From the NCBI GenBank assembly GCA_023206055.1, contig CP065366.1, positions 868,001 to 932,000 on the forward strand: a stretch of 64,000 nt of DNA. Direction: 5' to 3'. The notes beneath the pieces are model-generated. The model was not told the DNA's origin. It saw nothing but the letters and a program-made list of their open reading frames with translations, and did no database searches. Positions 60,060-64,000 of the stretch are shown here, piece by piece. The first letter of the stretch is position 1. Each line of letters opens with the position of its first letter. Source of the stretch: Vibrio cyclitrophicus. Its GTDB lineage: Bacteria > Pseudomonadota > Gammaproteobacteria > Enterobacterales > Vibrionaceae. The position numbers and the translations under genes are program-made.

Positions 60060-61994
60060 TTACCTAGGAAACTGTTTAACTCGCGCTAAGGTATCACTGA
60101 ATGGCTGTTGTTCTAATTTTCCGTAACCCACCATTTTACTGGCTTTAAGCTTGGTTGAAAGCGGGGTGGCGATTCCGCATAGAAAACGAGTAATGGCTTC
60201 GTCGGTGATCAATTGTTGACTCTTAGATACAAACTCATTAATCCATGTCATCACCGTCTCATCATCGACAAGTTCAACATCAACGGTTGGTAAGATAGCC
60301 ACTTCTCCTCGACATACAGAACAATGACCACAGTTTGCTGGAGCTTTATCATCGGCAAAGTAACTCGCAAGGCGTGAGCTTAGGCAAGTATCTGCCTCAA
60401 AGAAACTCAGCATTTGGTTAAGACGGTTTATCTCGCTGTGCTCTTTTGCTTTAAATAACTCAGTTAGACGCTCTGACAGTTGCATCATATCTTCAGAGGT
60501 ATTATGGATCGCGTAGACATCGGTGATCTGTTTGCTTTCTAGCTCGATCCAACCTTGTTCATTGAAGTAGTCGATAGCCGCAATCACACGCTGGCGATCG
60601 GCTTGGAAGTGTGTCCAAAGCGCATCGAAATCGACTTGGCACCAGACTCTTGCTTGTGGTGAACATTGGAAAATCGCTTCTACGAAATTACGACGTTCGC
60701 CTTGGAATTGCTCGCAGATCTGCTGCTTAGGGCGAATGAACTTAAATTTGTAGTCAGCGAAGTAGCTGTATTTGGGCTCAATCACGCCTTCAATTTCGAG
60801 GTAAACCAACAGTGTCTTAAGCGGCAGCTGACGAATGTTGGATTCACGCGATAGTTGGTTAAGCATGATCTCCCATTGATTCGAACCTGAAGCATTAGTG
60901 TTTTGGTTTTCGTAGATCTCTTTTAATACTGCCTGGATCGATATGTTGTCTGGCGTATCGCCAAAAACGAAGTTCTCGAGTGTGCTCAAACCATGTTTGT
61001 TAGCCAGTAAAATACATTCAGATGCTTGGCTATCTCGACCAGCCCTGCCGATCTCTTGCGAGTAGTTCTCTATCGATTTGGGTAAGTCAAAGTGAATCAC
61101 TCGGCGAATGTTGGACTTATCCACGCCCATACCAAAAGCAATCGTTGCCACGATACAGTTGACGTCATCACTCATGAACTGATGTTGAATGGCGTCTCTG
61201 TTTTCAGGTTTAAGGCCTGCATGATAAGCCACGGCATTTACACCAGCGTTACGAAGTTGCTGAGCCACCATCTCTGCTGTTTGCTGAAGGGTGACATACA
61301 CAATAGTCGGAGCGAGAGAAGCTTGGTTAACCACATCACACAAGGTTTCTAGTTTGCTAGTTTGTTCGCAAGGTTGAATCGACAGGTCGAGGTTTTGACG
61401 ATAGAACCCCGTCACCACAACGCGTTCCTCGTCAATTTCGAACTTAGATTTCATATCTTGGATAACAGAGGTTGTCGCTGTTGCCGTGAGCAGTAGTACC
61501 TGAGGAATATTGAGCTGTTTTTGGTATTGAGGAAGCTTCAGGTAGTCTGGTCTAAAGTTATGTCCCCACTCAGAAATACAGTGCGCCTCATCGACCACAA
61601 GTAGCGAGATTGGAACCTGAGAAATGAACTGGCGAAAGCGTTCGTTCTTCAAACGCTCGACGGAGATCATCAGGATCTTGGTGTCTCCGTTACGCACAGA
61701 CTGCATCACCTGTTGAGTGGTCTGTCTGTCTTGGCTAGATTCTATCGCAGCGGCGCTAATGCCTTTACTGTGTAAGAAGCTCAACTGGTCTTTCATTAAG
61801 GCTAACAGTGGAGAAATAACCAAGGTTAAATGAGGTAACTCTAACGCTGGTAATTGGTAGCACAGTGATTTACCTGAGCCCGTCGGGAATATGGCCGCGG
61901 TAGAGTGACCGGATAGAACATTATCAATGACTTGCTTTTGCCCATTACGCAGTGAATCGAATCCGAATACTTGTTTTAGCTTCTGCTCAATCAT
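60060..61994 (-). CDS. RecQ-family ATP-dependent DNA helicase
   Basis: 644 residues. Helicase motifs: FPTGSGKSLCYQLPAL, DEAHCISEWGHNFRPDY, LLTATAT, FGMGVDKSNIRRVIH, QEIGRAGRD. The RecQ C-terminal zinc site is present as one Cys in EADTCLSSRL and the CGHCSVC cluster. I see no HRDC domain; the last 100 residues instead contain a short helical region. It is probably a paralogue of the genuine RecQ, so I give no gene symbol. Confidence 0.9.
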   Translation of the reverse strand: MIEQKLKQVFGFDSLRNGQKQVIDNVLSGHSTAAIFPTGSGKSLCYQLPALELPHLTLVISPLLALMKDQLSFLHSKGISAAAIESSQDRQTTQQVMQSVRNGDTKILMISVERLKNERFRQFISQVPISLLVVDEAHCISEWGHNFRPDYLKLPQYQKQLNIPQVLLLTATATTSVIQDMKSKFEIDEERVVVTGFYRQNLDLSIQPCEQTSKLETLCDVVNQASLAPTIVYVTLQQTAEMVAQQLRNAGVNAVAYHAGLKPENRDAIQHQFMSDDVNCIVATIAFGMGVDKSNIRRVIHFDLPKSIENYSQEIGRAGRDSQASECILLANKHGLSTLENFVFGDTPDNISIQAVLKEIYENQNTNASGSNQWEIMLNQLSRESNIRQLPLKTLLVYLEIEGVIEPKYSYFADYKFKFIRPKQQICEQFQGERRNFVEAIFQCSPQARVWCQVDFDALWTHFQADRQRVIAAIDYFNEQGWIELESKQITDVYAIHNTSEDMMQLSERLTELFKAKEHSEINRLNQMLSFFEADTCLSSRLASYFADDKAPANCGHCSVCRGEVAILPTVDVELVDDETVMTWINEFVSKSQQLITDEAITRFLCGIATPLSTKLKASKMVGYGKLEQQPFSDTLARVKQFPR

Positions 61995-62139
61995 TTATGT
62001 TCTACCTGAGTTATTAAGTGTCGTATTGATGCTAAAGCGGTCACCTCTCGATGATAGCGCTGCTTTATGAATCAAATGTCTTGCACCTGATTGTACCTAA
62101 TTCTATTCTGTAGCTCCTATAGAAAAGCACTTCAAAAGT

Positions 62140-62613
62140 ATGAATAAGTCTGAGCTTCTACAAATAATCATAGAGCAACTTGAATCCCGATTACGTATCG
62201 CACAATCTGCGACTCAACGCGCCATTGACGCTGCGACAGATGAAGAGACAGTACCTGAGCATAAGTACGATACATTGGCACTAGAAGCTTCATATCTTGC
62301 CCATGGTCAAGCGATGCGAGTGCAGGAGTGTGAAGATGATATCCAGTGCTACCGAAATCTCGTCTTACGAGACAGTGAAAAGATTGCAGTAAGCAGCTAT
62401 GTTGTGGTTATTGACGAAAATGATGAATGTAAACACTTTTTCATTGGGCCAAGAGTCGGAGGACTTTCTGTCGCGTGGAATGATCATGAGGTTGCTATCG
62501 TAACGGTGAACGCACCTTTTGGTCAGGCTCTAATGGGTAAAGAAATCGGTGATGAGGTTGAGTTCATGGTTGCTGATAAACAGTTTTGCTACGAAGTTAT
62601 ATCTATCGACTAA
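62140..62613 (+). CDS. GreA/GreB-like C-terminal domain protein
   Basis: 157 residues: an N-terminal coiled coil (about 1-75) and a C-terminal domain (SYVVVIDENDECKHFFIGPRVGGLSV ... NAPFGQALMGKEIGDEVEF) like the FKBP-like half of GreA/GreB. The loop between the coiled-coil arms, ATDEETVPEHKYDT, is acidic, as the cleavage-active tip of Gre factors is. It may bind RNA polymerase's secondary channel. It is shorter and diverged, so a Gfh-like or Rnk-like role is equally possible. Confidence 0.75.
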   Translation: MNKSELLQIIIEQLESRLRIAQSATQRAIDAATDEETVPEHKYDTLALEASYLAHGQAMRVQECEDDIQCYRNLVLRDSEKIAVSSYVVVIDENDECKHFFIGPRVGGLSVAWNDHEVAIVTVNAPFGQALMGKEIGDEVEFMVADKQFCYEVISID

Positions 62614-62700
62614 CTAACTGGCTAATAGATATAAACGTTTCTCTGACAAAGAAGCATAAACCCAAGGTATAGTAATTTGTCAGATTGATGAGAGGATGTT

Positions 62701-63477
62701 ATGAAAAGCAATGTATTTATGAAAAATAATGTATTAATTGCATCACTAACAGCGGTTATTGCTGTTGTGAGCCTGCCAACGTTTGCAGCGCAGTGTCGAG
62801 TTGATTTGAAGAATGAATTACGAATCGATGACCAAAAAGTCGAAATCCATCAAGTGAATGGCGATACTGCTGTCTTCGATGAAAACAATGACCTCTATAT
62901 CCATGGCGAGAAAGTTGAGCTCGATGCTGACCAACAAGCCGCGATAGAGAAGTATCGTGACAGCATGAGTGAGTATTTACCTCGCGCAAAGCAAATGGCT
63001 AACGAGAGCTTAGCATTAGCCAATGACGTTATTGATGATATTGCTGCTAGCCTAGATTCGCCTGAGTCGTTTGATAACGTAAAAGAGTCAATGAAGACGT
63101 ATTTTGCTGAACTTGAGGCGCGTTACTACAAAGATGGTGAGCTAGTACTACCAGCAGACAGTTTTGATTCGATGGCCAATGGCTGGTCTGAAGATTTCGA
63201 GAAGGCTAAAGATATCTTTAACCAAGAGTTTATATCGAGTGCTTTCAATGCGATGTCGGAAAAGATGAAGCAAGAGGGTGGGTTAAATCTTACTGAACTG
63301 GCTGACAGCATTGCGGATCTCAAGCTTAAAGTTGAAGAGCGAATGAAAGAACATGCTCAGCAAATGGAAGAAGAAGGCACTGAGTTCTGTGATTCACTTG
63401 ATGAGATGGCAGAACAAGAGCAAGAGCTGCATGAAATCATTCCGAACTTGAAAGACTACCAAGTATTCACGATTTAA
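62701..63477 (+). CDS. DUF2884 (YggN-like) periplasmic protein
   Basis: 258 residues. Signal peptide ending LPTFA|AQ. The body is helical and acidic with coiled-coil character (residues 75-235). QCRVDLKNELRID and the C-terminal FCDSLDEMAEQEQELH supply two cysteines. GAGAGG lies five bases before the ATG. Family of unknown function; matches my memory of YggN. Confidence 0.8.
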   Translation: MKSNVFMKNNVLIASLTAVIAVVSLPTFAAQCRVDLKNELRIDDQKVEIHQVNGDTAVFDENNDLYIHGEKVELDADQQAAIEKYRDSMSEYLPRAKQMANESLALANDVIDDIAASLDSPESFDNVKESMKTYFAELEARYYKDGELVLPADSFDSMANGWSEDFEKAKDIFNQEFISSAFNAMSEKMKQEGGLNLTELADSIADLKLKVEERMKEHAQQMEEEGTEFCDSLDEMAEQEQELHEIIPNLKDYQVFTI

Positions 63478-63499
63478 TTTTAATCTAATGATGAATAGC

Positions 63500-63526
63500 A
63501 AGAGCACCGGTTGGTGCTCTTTTTGT
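63500..63526 (+). terminator. Rho-independent terminator after the YggN-like gene
   Basis: AGAGCACC (63501-63508) / GGTGCTCT (63513-63520), then a T run. Confidence 0.85.
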
Positions 63527-63753
63527 TTGTATTGTTCACTCAATGATAAGTATCAATTTTGTGGTCGAGCTTTATGGATGATCCTTTGATACCAAATACT
63601 GATAAACTATCGAACTGTATTGTTGTTAATTTTGTGGTTCTAAATAGCGTATTGATTGTAAAAATCAGAGAATTGTTCATTTATTGGTTGTGTCTATCAT
63701 TACTTTTGATTACTGTACTTTTCAACTAGTTCACTGATTTTTATGCGGGCAAT

Positions 63754-64000
63754 ATGGACCAACAATCTTCCTCTTCAAGAGAGCACTTTAGTTCTCGTTT
63801 GGGTTTTATTTTAGCAGCGGCTGGCGCAGCTGTTGGCTTAGGTAATATTTGGGGTTTCCCAACTCAAGTGGCGAGCAATGGCGGTGGTGCTTTTCTGCTT
63901 GTTTACCTAATCATGATCTTCGTGGTTGCTTTCCCGATGCTGGTGGTGGAGATGGCGATTGGCCGTCATGGTCAAGCGAACCCTGTTGATAGTATGCGTT
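63754..64000 (+). CDS. Sodium-dependent transporter (NSS family), 5' part
   Basis: The first 82 residues of a neurotransmitter:sodium symporter-type transporter, cut by the window end. After a hydrophilic start (MDQQSSSSREHFSSRLGFIL) the first helix reads AAAGAAVGLGNIWGFP, the Na+-binding unwound helix 1 of this family, followed by GGGAFLLVYLIMI (helix 2). It should carry an amino acid with Na+, which fits the Na+ gradient made by the NQR. Confidence 0.9.
   Translation, partial: MDQQSSSSREHFSSRLGFILAAAGAAVGLGNIWGFPTQVASNGGGAFLLVYLIMIFVVAFPMLVVEMAIGRHGQANPVDSMR

Overview
The window comes from a gammaproteobacterium of the family Vibrionaceae, most likely a Vibrio. This rests on family knowledge and not on a database search. 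The pointers are an OmpK-type outer membrane channel, a complete Na+-translocating NADH:quinone reductase locus (nqrABCDEF, apbE, nqrM), DUF3332 and DUF2850 proteins that I associate with vibrios, minor pilin genes directly behind dnaJ, and a recC-recB-recD-argA-mltA-tcdA-csdE-csdA order resembling the enterobacterial one without ptrA and amiC. Most of the window looks like core chromosome; I see no integrase, transposase, prophage, CRISPR array, rRNA or tRNA gene.

Layout. 1-2630: 3' part of dnaK, a strongly structured 290-base gap, and dnaJ. 2716-6145: type IV pilus minor pilins, pilE-like on the minus strand and fimT/pilW/pilX/pilV-like genes overlapping on the plus strand. 6444-10367: AbgT-family transporter, CNNM/CBS membrane protein, tadA (TTG start) and an unlisted 43-residue basic protein. 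10670-18367: mltF, purL with a PurR-like operator, a DUF3332 lipoprotein and dapD. 18871-21285: a 5'-nucleotidase-family lipoprotein and a MarC-family protein. 21506-23522: a two-gene operon (NifU/IscU-like protein plus GGGtGRT-family protein) behind a fluoride (crcB-motif) riboswitch. 23647-26081: SOS gene yebG with a LexA box, and a LysR regulator divergent from a TDT/SLAC1-type transporter. 26209-36024: recC, a structured 427-base gap where E. coli has ptrA, then recB-recD. 36125-42705: a small unknown ORF, argA with ARG boxes, DUF2850, mltA, tcdA, csdE, a tandem double-hairpin repeat, and csdA. 42792-49542: panE, ompK with a CRP site, an orphan ORF, yajG-ppiA-ampG, rlmG and bolA. 50063-57352: the NQR locus. 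57485-64000: a REC-REC-GGDEF diguanylate cyclase, dinB with a consensus LexA box, a RecQ paralogue, a Gre-like protein, a YggN-like protein and the start of an NSS-family Na+ symporter.

How genes work together. NqrA-F form the Na+ pump; ApbE attaches FMN to the threonines visible in NqrB and NqrC, and NqrM assists iron-site maturation. CsdA, CsdE and TcdA are the sulfur relay and dehydratase for the cyclic t6A tRNA modification. RecBCD, DinB, RecQ and YebG are DNA-repair functions, two of them under visible LexA boxes. MltF, MltA and AmpG belong to murein turnover and recycling. The five minor pilins would prime assembly of a type IV pilus whose major components are not in the window.

The most interesting item is the minus-strand leader at 23411-23483. 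It carries the hallmarks of the fluoride aptamer and precedes, instead of a fluoride exporter, a NifU-like/GGGtGRT pair of unknown function. A 9-base inverted repeat overlapping the likely ribosome binding site is a candidate expression platform. This would link an uncharacterised, probably metal-cluster-related system to fluoride stress.
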